64,000 nt of DNA from Gnetum montanum (Eukaryota; Streptophyta; Gnetopsida; Gnetales; Gnetaceae): the NCBI GenBank assembly GCA_015680685.1, contig MNCI01023457.1, positions 1,784,583 to 1,848,582 of the forward strand, in the 5' to 3' direction. The position numbers and the translations under genes are program-made. Of the stretch, positions 44,276 through 56,589 are shown one piece after another. Below the pieces are notes generated by a model. The model was not told where the DNA came from and made no database searches. It was given only the letters and a program-made list of their open reading frames with translations. Position 1 is the stretch's first letter. The number at the start of each line of letters is the position of its first letter.

Positions 44276-44974
44276 TAAACCCATGCATCCCTTCATTCTT
44301 TTCTACATTTGCTTCATTTTGTAAGGGGATTTCATTTCATTTTTACCTCAAATAAATATTTGGACATCCTTACTTTCAAATCACTCATCTGATTTCCACC
44401 ATTTTTTACTCTTTGAGCTTTAGACCTAAGATTTTTGTTTTGGGGAAAACATTGTACATTGCATTTTAGAGATTAGAGGATAATGATGATTTTTATTTGT
44501 GAATTTTTTCCATTAAAATGAGAACAAATAATAAATAGAACTTTTTTTTAGAATTTTTGGATTTTCTCTCTTCATCCATGTGCATATCGCATAGATAAAA
44601 CTTTGTTACTATGCCAAACATTTGATGAATTTTCCATAGATCTTTAATAAAAATCACTTTTCCTTATTAATCCTAAAAGTTTATTAACATGTTATACAAA
44701 ATTATGTAAAATTTTGGATTTCATAATTTATTAATTTTGGCATGAACAATTTTCTTACAAATGATATGTTTTAAAATAAAAAAATTTCCTATGAAATGCA
44801 ATTTGGGGCTATTTACCAAAATGATGAATTCTTAAATCAACAATTGCATTTATGAATAAAACATATATTTTTAAAGTCTTTTATTACACCTAAAATATCG
44901 ACGAAGGGTTAGGAATCAAACTAAAATTTCTATGATTTTTTTTATGAAATTATTAACCTCCTTGATTATTGTAG

Positions 44975-46024
44975 ATGGCTCCAAAAGAAAACATTGTAGC
45001 TAAAGAACCAGTACAACTATGAGAGAAAAGATCAAGTGGAGAGAATGATGGAGGATGAGGAAGAAATTAACTAATAGAACCAAAAGAAGAGTAAGAAGCA
45101 TAATTCCATTCAATCCATCAACCCATAGCATGAACATAGTAATCAATGTAGATAAAAATATTAGGGTCATTAGCACTTGAGATGGGTAGATAGCAATCTC
45201 TTGAAAGAATGTAAAAATGCAATAGAAGTTATGCGCATGATGGCTAGAGTAATTTTGGAACTGAAATTTGAATATTTTATTAAATTCAAAACTCAAGAAT
45301 CATGAGAATAGTTGTAGATGTAATCATTTGGGCCAACCACCTCCATAAATGATGAATGATATTCATGGAAAATCTATTAGTTTTATCATAATAGAAAATA
45401 AGTTGTCACAGTAAAAATTGGAGTTACAATGTTGTACTTAGTGAAAGCCATTACTATAGTATTGGTCCTACTAAACATTGGCATAGTAATAGTTATAATT
45501 TTCACTTGCTCAAGTCTAACAATGTGTAAATTATGGTTTTAGAGAGCTTATTGAGATGATAAGAAAGGATATGGTCCTTGTCATTGCTAGAAAACATCCA
45601 TTTCAAAATATGAATCTATCATTTGTATCTAACTTTGAGGCTACATAAGATATTTACATATGTAGCCTAAGGTAGTATCATTCTTAGTGGGAAAAATTAG
45701 ATATTACCTTCTCTTCCTAGAAATCAAACACAGATCTAAGTAAAATAGTTAGGAAAGCTAATACTACAATTTCCTTGCATGATTAGGAAGCTATGAAGAA
45801 GAGTTAAAATTTTTGATTATACAAATGATAGATTTATAAGGGCTTAGAATGCATCCTATGTTGAGATGATAAAACCAATGCTTGCAAAGAAGGATCAAAT
45901 AGGAGAGTCATCAAGGGCACTATTAGAGATAGTTTCACTAGTAGACACTGGTGGTGTAGGTCATAGAACTTGTGTTTTTGTTAAAAAACTAGAAGATTAC
46001 AAGCCTGTTATGAGTAATCTATAG
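44975..46024 (+). pseudogene. Post-pol gene of element E, first block
   Basis: Starts ATGGCTCCAAAAGAA (MAPKE) after an acceptor-like TTGATTATTGTAG, the same arrangement and wording as MAPKER in element B. Downstream sequence is broken by stops and indels, and is cut at 46024 by element C (target duplication TATAG). Later blocks are 53309-53558 and 54468-55400. Confidence 0.55.
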
Positions 46025-46953
46025 TGATGGGACACGATATCGCATGGGCCGCGATATTGCGTATGCGATATCAGGTATGCAATATCGCATCTTCCCCTAC
46101 GATATCACTTACACAATATCGTGGTGCACTATCATATCTATAAATAAGAGGCAGCTTTCCCTTATTTCCTCATCCTAGGCCAAATAGTAGGGAAACTCTG
46201 GTAGATTGATCACTCCAGAGATAGAATATTTTCCATGTGCCCATAGTAGGAGTCCTAAAGTGAATGGATCTTTATTCGAGAAAAATTGTACCTGAACACA
46301 AGTTGTTTATGGCAATAAAGACGAGCTTCTTGGATAAACCTTGCAGTGCATGGAATAGGATTTTATTACTATTATTTATTACATGTTATTTATTGCTTTC
46401 TCTCTCATCCTTATCTCCTAGTAACGCAGAATGAGTAGGACTTGATTACGAGCATTTAAGGATGTGTACAGATGATCAAGGAACAGATGCTCATCGTGCT
46501 TAGGCTAGATTAGATTCTCTCAACCCTTTCCTCCTAGTTAAGTACCTTAGTATGACCACTTTGAGCATGTGCGTTACGTGTGGTGATTCCAGCAATGATT
46601 AGTGTTTGGTAGCCACGGTTGCATCGGTTCAGGGTGTGTATGGTAAGTGGGAACAGATGTTGATGCTAGGTAATTTAGACTTAGTTCATTAGTTAGAGTT
46701 AGTAATTAGCTTCTCAACCCTTCACCTCATTAGCATAGGAGACATAAAATATAAAAGACTATAAAAATCATATACCTCAGACTTGCTTAACCATACACCA
46801 TGACAACTACAAGTAAGTCTAGAAGGACAATGAATAATTAATCCTAAGTGTTCCATGGGGCATGTAGGCACTTAGTTTGAAGAGTTTGACCATATCACGT
46901 GTGCTATGCTCGTATTCGTATGGTTGAGTGTAGGGGTATCTCACCACTCATCA
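46025..46953 (+). repeat. 5' LTR of element C
   Basis: 929 bp. Starts TGATGGGACACGATATCG and ends CTCATCA. U3 is a dense series of GATATC/CAATATCGC sites (46033-46125), followed by TATA (ATCTATAAATAAGAGG near 46140). Confidence 0.93.
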
Positions 46954-46976
46954 TAGGCATCGTTGCCGGGGACTAA
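46954..46976 (+). promoter_or_regulatory. Primer binding site of element C (tRNA-Asp)
   Basis: TAGGCATCGTTGCCGGGGAC directly after the 5' LTR. The 12 bases CGTTGCCGGGGA are the exact complement of plant tRNA-Asp, the primer used by Athila/Tat elements. Confidence 0.85.
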
Positions 46977-47094
46977 GTGTTTGTGCACTGAATAGAACAT
47001 AAAGGATATCACTCACATTGTTGGGAGCCTAAATGAACCTTCAGGTTAATTAACAGAAAAATTTTATAATGGTAAAATTAGCACACCGATAAAA

Positions 47095-49600
47095 ATGTCT
47101 TCTTCTAACAAGAGCAGCTCACCGCCAAGGGACAATACACGAAACAATCGGTAGTCAGATACACATAACCGAAATCAGCCAAGTCCTAAACAATACCAGA
47201 TAGTCTATACTCATCCCGATGAGTATATTCCAGAATTTACCTTTATCCTCCATCAAGAAGAACAACTACGATGGAGAGATTTGCAAGGTAACATCATGTT
47301 ACCTCCAGATCGATCAGTCCCTAACATGCTCCTTTGTGCTTTGGCATAGATTGGCATGACCCAGCTCTATGCTGAATATGTTATAAAAGATTTTGATACA
47401 AGGGATTATCATCCCATAGATGCAAAACATATCAGGGACTTAAGGTAGGAGAGCCAACATACACTGTTGAATGGCAAAGCCTTGCATGTCCCTAGCAAAA
47501 TAGGAGATGAGGAACCCCTTATAACGGGTTCTCTATCAAACGATGTTCCCCCTCCTAACAATGGTGAGGAGGTAAGGAATCAGAACCTACGATCAACGAT
47601 ACATAACACTAGTTCTGATCCTCGTGAATGTCAACTATTCACAGAGGGAACAACAATTCATGCTAAGGACAAGCACTTAGATCCTCATCACGATCGGGAC
47701 CGAAGCAGCTGAAGAGAAGGCAAGGAACATCGTCATGGTGATGGTTCTTCTTCCTCTTCTCCTTCATCTCATCACTCACCCTCTCCTTTGACATCTGGGC
47801 GTAGCCACCATGAACATAACAGTGAGGATAGGGGTAAACAAAATGAGAGACCTCGACGGGAAAGTTGAGAGAGAGGACAAGGGCATGAGCGAAGGGAGAG
47901 TAGGGAAAAATGCAAACATCACAGGTGTCATGAAAGAGATGATCATGATGAGACCCTACTCACAACCTGAAGTATGCTCGACATAATGGAGGCTATAAGA
48001 ATTCCAACAAGGCACCAAAAGGATAGTCAGATCAAGCATTTAGATATGAATAATATCCCACACTTTGAAGGGGCATACAACTTAGATCCGCAACATCATT
48101 TATAGGCATTCCACAATGCCTGCACCTTGTAGAACATAGAAAATGAGTGGAAAAAACTTAAGTTGTTCCCCAGGACACTCACTAAAGAAGCAGAGAGTTG
48201 GTACCAGTCCTTAGAACTGGAAACCGTTAGGAGGTGGAGTACGATGCTAGAACTCTTCAATGATAAGTTTCAAACATACTCCAAAGTGTCTAATTTGTGT
48301 AATCAGATCCAAGGCTAGAAACAAGGTACTTATGAATCCTTGGATGCTACCATGGCCCACTACTACACATTGTTACATCGTTGCCTGGGCCATGGGTATG
48401 CTCAGTGGAATCAACCTCATCACATCGTGGATGGGCTAAGGCATGAAACTAGAAGAACCTTGGGACTTATGCCCAAGGGAGACTATCACAAGTTAAAGCC
48501 CAAGAAGTACATCGCTTTTTGGAACAAGTAGCAAAAGAAGAAGGTGAGCTACGAAAGAGGAAAAGTGCATAGGAATACAACCATGATCCCTCCCTTTGGA
48601 AGAAGTGAGTGAAATTTTATGACGAGGAGGATGAGTCACCACTTGAAGAGTTGGTGAACAGGAAAACTTTGCCAATCCAAAAACTAACAACCGAGGTATC
48701 GGCTAAGATGGACCAATTGTGGGATTCCTTAGACTCCAGACTTGAAAGTGTCTTGAAAATTGTAGAAGAGTTTAAGGAGGAACAAAGTAGTGACAAAGGT
48801 AAGACAAAGCGGAGAGATTCAAGCCCTGCACATAACAAGGGTAAGGGGAAAATTCCTATTTTAGATGAAGTTGTGGATTTTGACACAGAAGATGATGGTG
48901 GATGTGAGATTTTCCAATATGACCATCATAAGGGATGTTGTCCAATTATCTCACATCTACAAGAGTATGGGGTGTATGCACTTAATCCAAGACTTGACCA
49001 ACTACAGACACCCCGAAGGCTACCTTATCCACAAGGTAACCCAAGGCAGTTCCACCAACCATTGACATATTATCCAAGTGGAACTCCTTCACAACCCATT
49101 GGATAGCATCAGTAGTGGCAAAACCCATAGTCATGGGGGATGCCACTGCCAAAACAACAGTACCCTTACCAATAGCCTGATCCTTATGGTTATTATGTGC
49201 AGCAGATGATTTCTCCAAGTGATTCTATGGGTCACACAACTCTCCAACGTCATTACCAAGTTTGGAAGTACTTTAGGAGGACTCCTTCTCCTCCGGGAGG
49301 CATTCCACACTCATCCCATCCTCCAACTCCATTTGCACCTCTTCCACCTATAGTTCCCATACAATCTGTTCCAACAATGCAAGGGGAACTCCCTACTCAA
49401 CCATAGCAATGTAACGCTGCGAGAGCTGTAAATATTTAAACTGCTGCTAGTTCTGACAATTGTAAAAAGAGAAGACACTTCTTCAGAACCAAAAGCCCAG
49501 ACAAACTCTCGCAACAACAAGCGGTTGAGCCTGTGTACACACCTCCACCATCTAACACTTTAGAGCACCCTTCATTCCAAAAGAACTGTACGCATACGAT
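47095..49600 (+). pseudogene. gag: Ty3/gypsy gag, element C
   Basis: Starts at ATG 47095 (MSSSNKSSSPPRDN). The N-terminal domain (YTHPDEYIPEFTFILHQEE, GNIMLPPDRSVP) is followed by a long Asp/His/Arg/Ser-rich linker. The capsid core is at about 48050-48520 (IPHFEGAYNLDPQHHL, SWYQSLELETVRRW, FNDKFQTYSKV, YYTLLHRCLGHGYAQ, IVDGLRHETRRTLG). Then come a coiled stretch (48609-48830), a knuckle relic (GCEIFQYDHHKGCCP; first Cys-x2-Cys pair broken) and a Pro/Gln-rich tail. Several TAG stops and one or more frameshifts separate the open segments. Confidence 0.85.
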
Positions 49601-49659
49601 TATGTTAACACATACCGTAACCGACTAGATCAAGGTAGGCCACCTTCCTAGGAAATTAT

Positions 49660-50237
49660 CTGATCCTGGGAGCCCCTTAATCTATTTACAAATTGCTGGG
49701 AACAAACCGCATAAGGCTCTTCTTGACTCAAGTTCTGAAGTCAACTTAATTTCTCGAGAAATGTATCAAGCCTGGAACCTCCCCCAACTTAAGAAGAGCA
49801 ACATTCAACTAGAGCTGGCTGACCAATCCATCATCATTCCCTTGGGATTGGTGGAGGACATCATTACGACTATGTGTGGGTGGTCATACCCAGCCGATTT
49901 CCTGGTGATTGAAATCAACAACAATGAAGGGGGCTTTCCAATTATAATGGGAAGGCCATGGCTAAGTTCAGTAGATGCATACCTAGGGATCCGTAATCTT
50001 TCCTTACAGATATCTAAGATAAACATTTATGGAAATATTGAGAAGAAGAAAGTTCTATGCATCAGATACAGTGACACAGAGGGTGATGACATGGAAGAAT
50101 GCTCAGGATTGCTTCCATGTGATCGGTGTGCCCAAGAAATAAAAATTCAAAGATGCCTGTATGTAGCAACAACACCAATAGTAGACACCCCATGGTTGAC
50201 AGCTACTAAGACGAGCAAACTAATATGCACGAAATGA
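49660..50237 (+). pseudogene. Aspartic protease, element C
   Basis: The best preserved protease in the window: PGSPLIYLQIAGNK, ALLDSSSEVNLISREMYQ, LELADQSIIIPLGLVEDII, FPIIMGRPWLSSVDAYLG. The frame is open to 50237. The catalytic DSG/DTG reads DSS, so it should be inactive. After it, the sequence passes within about 160 bp to the AATCATGGGGGAGATGG stretch that in B follows the integrase, so pol is precisely missing. Confidence 0.82.
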
Positions 50238-50454
50238 ACTAAGGAAACTCATGCTAACAACAAAGGCATAGACACATTGGAATATGAGTGTCGCCAACTT
50301 CCACCCCTCAACCTAGAAACATCAATGGGAAAAAGTTGGGCACCTTTACAAAATTCAAATAGGCACTCATTATTTCAGATCTCTCCCTTTCCATTCAATC
50401 ATGGGGGAGATGGCCACCTATGCTAACCATTGGGGGTCCTCAGTTATTTTTAGT

Positions 50455-50600
50455 TTTTGTTTTACACATTTTTGTTTTACAAGTTTTTGTTTTACACATT
50501 TTTTTTACACATTTTTGTTTTACATATTTTTTTCTTACATGTTTTTGTTTTACAGTTTTGTTTTACATGTTTTTGTTTTACAAATTTCTTTAACTTTTCT
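50455..50600 (+). repeat. ACATTTTTGTTTT minisatellite-like block
   Basis: About nine imperfect copies of a 12-14 bp unit, GTTTTACA(C/T)(A/G)TTTTT. The same kind of block follows pol in B (26610-26745) and D (minus, 34500-34680), and gag in A (minus, 9790-9930), so it belongs to the family and not to one copy. Confidence 0.75.
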
Positions 50601-51072
50601 TATTTTTTTTTTCCAACATCATTATACTTTTCCATTTTGTGTGTGTGTGTGCATGTGATCCATCTTGTAAATTTGTCACCTAATAAGTGTTCTTCATGAT
50701 GGTATGAACTATTTTTCATTAATTGCTAATGTTTCATTTTTACCTTTAAGTTATGATGTTTACACTAAGGTATGTTCTTTTGATATGGTAGGAAATGAGT
50801 CCACTTCATCCATCCATCCACTAAAGTCTATGGTCTCTCTTGGCTTGGAAATGTATATTCCCTTTCTAATAATAACTTTAACTAATTGGTGACTGGGTAT
50901 TTTTCAAACTAAGGAAGGACTCAAGGTTTGAAAAGGGTGTGACTTTAAGGGAACTTGATTCATTTGTGTTGGCCATTCTCTTGAGTGCTTGGATGTTTTC
51001 TTCTTGAGTTTTCTTGCCATTCTGATGTTACCCAATTATCAGAAGCTGAGACAATAAAAATAAGAAGTTTTT

Positions 51073-51142
51073 TCATGGTGTGGTTTTCACACATAAAAAA
51101 ACAAAACAAAAAAAAGTGAGAATTCAAAGTACACCCCTTAGA
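51073..51142 (+). repeat. Conserved noncoding module, element C
   Basis: TTCATGGTGTGGTTTTCACA, an A-rich run, then GAGAATTCAAAGTACACCCC. One copy, against two in B and D. Confidence 0.7.
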
Positions 51143-52369
51143 TGAAATAAACTTGGTCTACAAGCACTGGTTATGGAACCAAAAACATTCCCTCTAACTA
51201 AGGCCCTTCTCACTTCCCATTCTCTTCTTTGTTTCGTTGGAATGGTGGTGGCTCTTGGAGGAAGCATTCTTGTTAGTCAGGTAGATGGTTTGGCCAAGTG
51301 CATTGATGTGAAGTTACTGGATATGGTTGGTTTGAGGCCGAAGTTGGAATGAGATTTTTCAAGTTACATTAATCATGCTACACACTAGGGGCTGTACACT
51401 ACCTTTTCCTTGGGATTCCATTCCATTCTCTTCTCTTCACCCTTCCCTCCATTATTCACCTCATTGCCAGTTGTATCACTAGTGTATATTTTGGTAGATA
51501 CATTGTTTTATTTTTGGTAAATTCTCACAGTTAAGACTTTAACTCTTATTCCAAAGGACATTCCTAGAGCCTATGGACTCTTTGAATGTGGGTTTGTTAG
51601 GGCATTAAGGGCATGCGCCTACTTTGGGGAGGATCCACTAGCATTCCTATTTGGTGAACCAGTTAATTTCTTTTGCTTAACATTTTGCAATTAATTTTAT
51701 TTTTTTCATTTCCATCTTGACATCCTTCATCGATGTCCAAGTTGTCTCTTTTTCTCCATCTTCTTGTTCTTATTATTTCTCCATTCTCTTGCTACCAGAG
51801 GTTCACAATTAGTCATGGGGGTATTGGGTCCAATTTTTCAATTTTCTCCTACCCCTACACCTTTGGTCATCATCATTATTATATCTCCAGATCCACAATC
51901 AACCATACCACAACTCAGCCAATTCATTGTTCACCAAAGCAAGGTATTACCCACGTTGAAATTCATCTACCCTTACTAATATAAGATTGTGTTGTATGTG
52001 CAGATGATGATCATGCAATAACGGACTAGCTCTGGAAGGACCACTTGGAATGGAGCAGTACTGAAATTAGCTTTGCAAGGAACAAGATTGATGATGTGCT
52101 TATGGATGGACAATGAAAGGCGTAATCTGGGCATTGGTAGAAGCAAGACTTATTCTCTCTTCTTCTCTCTTCTCTTTTCTCTCAAGCTACCAAATGAGGC
52201 CTGATGTCAATGTAATAAGGTGTTCACTCTTGTTGTCATGAAGACTAGTTTTGTTATGTCTTGTAATGATGATCCATTCACATGTCATCCCATTAGATCC
52301 ATTTGAGTCAATAATTCCATATGTTCCCGATATTATTGTAATGAACTTGAGCATGAGTTTTCATTTAGT

Positions 52370-52379
52370 CATGGGGGTA
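52370..52379 (+). promoter_or_regulatory. Polypurine tract of element C
   Basis: CATGGGGGTA directly before the 3' LTR. Confidence 0.8.
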
Positions 52380-53308
52380 TGATGGGACGTGATATCACAT
52401 GGGCCACGATATCGCGTACACAATATCATGACAGTCACAATATCGCATCCCTCGCGATATTGCGTATGTGATATCATGGTGTGCTATCATATCTATAAAT
52501 AAGAGGTAGCTCTCCCTTATTTCCTCATCCTAGGCTAGACAGTAGGGAAACTCTGGTAGATTGATCACTCTAGAGATAGAATATTTTCCATGTGCCCATA
52601 GTAGGAGTCCTAAAGTGAACAGATCTTTATTCGAGAAACATTGTACTTGAACAAAAGTTGTGTATAGAAATAAAGATGAGCTTCTTGGATAAACCTTGCA
52701 GTGCATGGAATAGGATTTTATTATTGTTATTTATTACACATTATTTATTACTTTCTATCTCACCCTTATCTCCTAGTAATGCGAAATGAGTACGACTTGA
52801 TTACAAGCATTTAAGGATGTGTATGGATGATCAACGAACGGATGCTCATTGCGCTTAGGCAAGATTAGATTCTCTCAACCATTTTCTCCTAGTTAAGTTC
52901 CTCAGTACGACCACTTCGAGCACGTGCATTACGCGTGGTGATCCTAGCAACTATTAGCGTTTGGTAGCCATGATTGCATTGGTTCAGGGTGTGTACGGTA
53001 AGTGGGAACGGATGCTGACGCTAGATAATCTAGACTTAGTTCATTAGTTAGAGTTAGTAATTAGCTTCTCAACCCTTCACCTCATTAGCATAGGAGACAT
53101 AAAATATAAAACACTATAAAAATCATATACCTCAGACTTGCTTAACCATACACCATAACAACTACAAGTAAGTTTGGGAAGACAACGAATAATTAACCCT
53201 AAGTGTTCCATGGGGCGTGTAGGCACCTAGACTACAGAGTTTGACTAGATCGCGTGTGCTACACTCATATTCATATGGTTGAGTGTAGGGGTATCTCACC
53301 ACTCATCA
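52380..53308 (+). repeat. 3' LTR of element C
   Basis: 929 bp, pairing with 46025-46953. The GATATC series in U3 is retained, though individual sites differ by transitions. Followed directly by the TATAG duplication. Confidence 0.93.
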
Positions 53309-53558
53309 TATAGGATCTAGAAAAACCTAATAGTTGGAAAACTAGAGATTCCACCATAATGTTCAACTTCAAATAAGATTAGCTAGAAGTTTCAATAGAT
53401 GTAATCATAAGATAAATCTCAATGAATGTCCCACAAGATGATTGGAGTGTACAAATCTATGGAAACAGGGTTGCATTCCATGTTATGTTAAATACTAGAG
53501 AAGGTGAAACTATGGTAGCTATGCAACATGAGGAGGATTAAAAAAATTTTAATTTGAC

Positions 53559-54467
53559 TATAAATCATATGAATTGATAAAACTTATTTTTCATCAGCCA
53601 TGATATTGTATCTACGACATCATAGCTCTGCATACATCATCAAGGACCATGGTTAGCACTATAAACACCAACCCTTAGTCACCTTAATAGAACAAATTTC
53701 ATTTTACCCTTAGAAAAATTCTCGCAATTTTTTTTTGTTACTAAGACTTAGTGATAGAGTCAATGCCTGTAGTGAGGTGTCAAATAATTGTATGAAATAT
53801 TTGTTTGAGTGGATTGTACATGGGCATACTTCATGGATGGAAATAAAGATTGAGATTGTTTCTCACCATTACAGCATTACACTTAGTTTCTTTACTTTCA
53901 CTTAATCATTTTTCTTAATTACTTTAATTTTCATTTCTTTAATATGTTTACTTTAGTTTAGTTCTTTACATTTCTTAAGTACTTTACTTTTCTCACATTC
54001 ATTAGTAAGGTAGAATGAGTACAACTAGTTTCAAGCATTAAATATAATCATTTGGTAACCCAATAATGACTTCACTTGATTCACTTAATAGTGAATTTAC
54101 TTGGTAACCCCAATAATGGTTACATGAGCCTAGGACATGTATGGCAAGCTAGAAATTGATGGTCATCATCATAGGATAGAATAGATTTACATTTCAATTA
54201 TCACTTAGATTTAGATTTTATTCTTAACCTTTCATTATGGATACACTTAGGAGTAATTTGAATCTACAATGTCATAATATCATATACCTCACTGCAAGTT
54301 AAACCATATTACTCACACTTCACAAACTCAACATAAAAATAAAATGATCATGAACCAATTATCAACCACTATCATACTTACATGCTTCATCCACAGATTA
54401 CGATCTAGTGATGTCTATGCACTCATAACTTGTATGGTAGAGTGCTGGAATACCTAGCTACTTATCA
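53559..54467 (+). repeat. Solo LTR (degenerate, same superfamily)
   Basis: About 909 bp with the R/U5 plan of the other LTRs: TATA (ACTATAAACACC near 53658), GGAAATAAAGAT, the TTGGTAACCC stretches, TAGAGTGCTGGAATACCTAG and the end CTTATCA. No primer site follows and no polypurine tract precedes, so it is a solo LTR. TTGAC (53554-53558) and TTGAG (54468-54472) may be a decayed target-site duplication. Post-pol gene sequence of element E lies on both sides. Confidence 0.6.
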
Positions 54468-55400
54468 TTGAGAAAATTCTTAATGTTTCTATAGTACCTT
54501 CAATAGACTTCATTAGACTTAAAGATGCTCAAAAAGTTAGCGGATACCAAAAAAAATGATAAAAAATTATGGACACATATCATCATGAAGATTTATTAAA
54601 ATGATTAATGTAGACTAGGTAGGTTATGTAAGATCTTTTTAATATTCTATATGAAATCACTATTATCCAAAGAAAGTTGATTTGTACTAAATTAGAGCTG
54701 ATTATTGCAGAAACAAGTCTATAGCATGTAGAATTAAAAACTCAAAAATTACAAAGTAAACTATCTCAACTAAGACTTTAGGCACAAGATATTACTAAAC
54801 ATATTATACCAAATTAGTTATACTAATTTTGTATAGAGTAGGTCAATTAGTTTATGGCAAAACAATTCCAATTTAAGATGGACAAAGAAAAGACAATATG
54901 TGATAATTTTTCTATAGACACAAAACATATGACAATGCCCAAACCATTTTTTCTTTAAAAGAAAAGAGTAAAATCTTGCTACTAACACCAAAAGGTTGAC
55001 TAATGTAGAAAGTGAAAAGAATCATTTGGAAGAGAGGCTCAACAACCTAAGAGAGTAATTTTCAAAAGTTTGCCTAGATGTGAATAAACTAGCCAAAGGA
55101 AATAGAAACTTATCAATGAAATAGATTCATGCCATTTGCTAGAAATTTATCATTGAAATTAGTGCATGGAAAATGACACCATTAAGACTCATAAAAAAAT
55201 ATTTAGTACATAAGAAAGATTAGCAAAAATGACTAGATGATTTGAATAAGATAATGTGACCAAGGATAAAACATGGGCAATATTATGTAGACAAAAATAT
55301 TCTTAGAATAATAAAAATAATGAAGATAATGTATTTTATTTGTTAATGTTGAACTATACTCCTAGTTAAGACACAATCGCTATTTTCTTAACTTAATCTA
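54468..55400 (+). pseudogene. Post-pol gene of element E, last block
   Basis: Coiled-coil-type sequence in broken frames. CQKFIIEISAWKM and the following Lys/Gln-rich part align with RQKFAIKIAAWKNETLKF in the element B post-pol gene (about 30610-30700). This places the block after the solo LTR in the same gene as 44975-46024. Confidence 0.45.
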
Positions 55401-56589
55401 TTAGTACTTATTAAAGTTCACAATAATTTAGTGAACAGTCATCATCCCTTACAAGGTACAAGAACCCTCAAGCTCTTACTAGAAACAATTTAATGAATAA
55501 TTAAGAAGAAATAATGAAATAATAAATGGAATAAGAGAACATAGAAAAATTGGTTGAAGAGATAGTAGAGAATGAGTAAGTATGTAAGAACAAGAGAAAT
55601 GAATAGGTGACATTGAAATAACAACTGCAACTAACATTCCTAAAGTAGAAAATACAAAGAATAATGATTCATAAAAGTAGAAAGGAATAATGTGCTAGGC
55701 CAAAAGTATGAATAGGAGCATTAGGAGGTATTATTTTTGCAAGATCTAATAAGTGTTAGGAAACATGTGTGATCCCTATAGCACATGATCCATTTTCTTA
55801 AAAAAAGAAAATAAAGGTTCCAGTTATGCCATATGTAACCTTATCTAGTTTTATAAAGAAGAAGAAAAGGGCTTCTAGAAGATTAAAATGAAAAAGAAGA
55901 ACAAGGATTGTAAATAAGTATTTTGTAATTCGCTGAAGCTAAGAAAGGAGTGGCTTCGCGAAGTAGAAAGAAGTTTATGTAGTTAAGTCACAATAAACTT
56001 AACAAAGAACAAAGAAGAAAGGTAAAGCTAAGATTATTAGAACCTAAATGATGTACCAAGTAAGGACTATGATAAGTCCATGTACAAGCATTTATAATAT
56101 AATAAGTTATGAACTACAATCATAAGTGTATTATAACTTTACAATAGAGAAGTAGTGTAATTTAAAAGAAGATATATTACTAGAGGAAGAGCAACACCAC
56201 TAAAATACAAGAAGTTCTTATATATTTAATACATTGACTTTGTAATTACAAGTAGTCCAAAAATGATACTAAAATTTACCAAAACTAGAAATAATACTTG
56301 TTGTAGACTATCTATGATAGCTTATAAGTAGTATTGTATTACAAAACAAAGACAATGTAACTTTATTCATCATTAGAGAATTTGTAAGTAGTCAAGTTAG
56401 TAAGACTTAAAATACTTACAACTACATAGAATTATGAAAATAGTTATGATTAAGAAGAGAGTTACTATCTTACAATTCCATAATATTACTTACTCATTTG
56501 ATCTATGGAGTTGCCTCAATGGCATAAAGTCAAACTTCAACCGTCAAAAGGATCTATCACTTCTAAAATTTAAGGCTTTATGACATTTC
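55401..56589. other. Unassigned AT-rich sequence
   Basis: Nothing recognisable on either strand. The unseen 3' LTR of element E and the 5' end of the hAT element would be expected here, but no boundary could be fixed. Confidence 0.4.

Larger units (their letters stand above)
50238..52369 (+). other. Element C noncoding 3' region
   Basis: T-rich repeat ACATTTTTGTTTT (about 50455-50600), conserved noncoding module (51073-51142), GGGGAGGATCCA stretch near 51630, then unremarkable sequence. The internal promoter and post-pol gene seen in B, D and E are not found. Confidence 0.65.
46025..53308 (+). mobile_element. Ty3/gypsy element C (gag-protease only, non-autonomous, 7284 bp)
   Basis: Plus strand. 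Two 929-bp LTRs and a perfect TATAG target-site duplication (46020-46024, 53309-53313). Inside are a tRNA-Asp primer site, gag, protease, then directly the T-rich block, one conserved noncoding module and the polypurine tract. RT, RNase H, integrase, internal promoter and post-pol gene are all absent. The boundaries are intact, so this is an internally deleted, non-autonomous form that transposed as such. Confidence 0.93.
43860..55400 (+). mobile_element. Decayed Ty3/gypsy element E (3' portion), host of C and a solo LTR
   Basis: Plus strand. Its recognisable parts are the GAGGAGGACCCAT stretch (near 43880), an internal promoter (44198-44275), a post-pol start codon at 44975 and pieces of the post-pol gene in three blocks (44975-46024, 53309-53558, 54468-55400). 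They are separated by element C and by a solo LTR. Neither its own LTRs nor its pol were identified in the window. Confidence 0.6.

Noticed and set aside
45000-45296. Hydrophobic 98-codon minus-strand frame
   Set aside because: It lies antisense to the post-pol gene of element E, with no start context or conservation.
50401-50699. Hydrophobic 80-85 codon frames as membrane proteins
   Set aside because: Translation of the ACATTTTTGTTTT repeat in overlapping frames; not conserved as protein.
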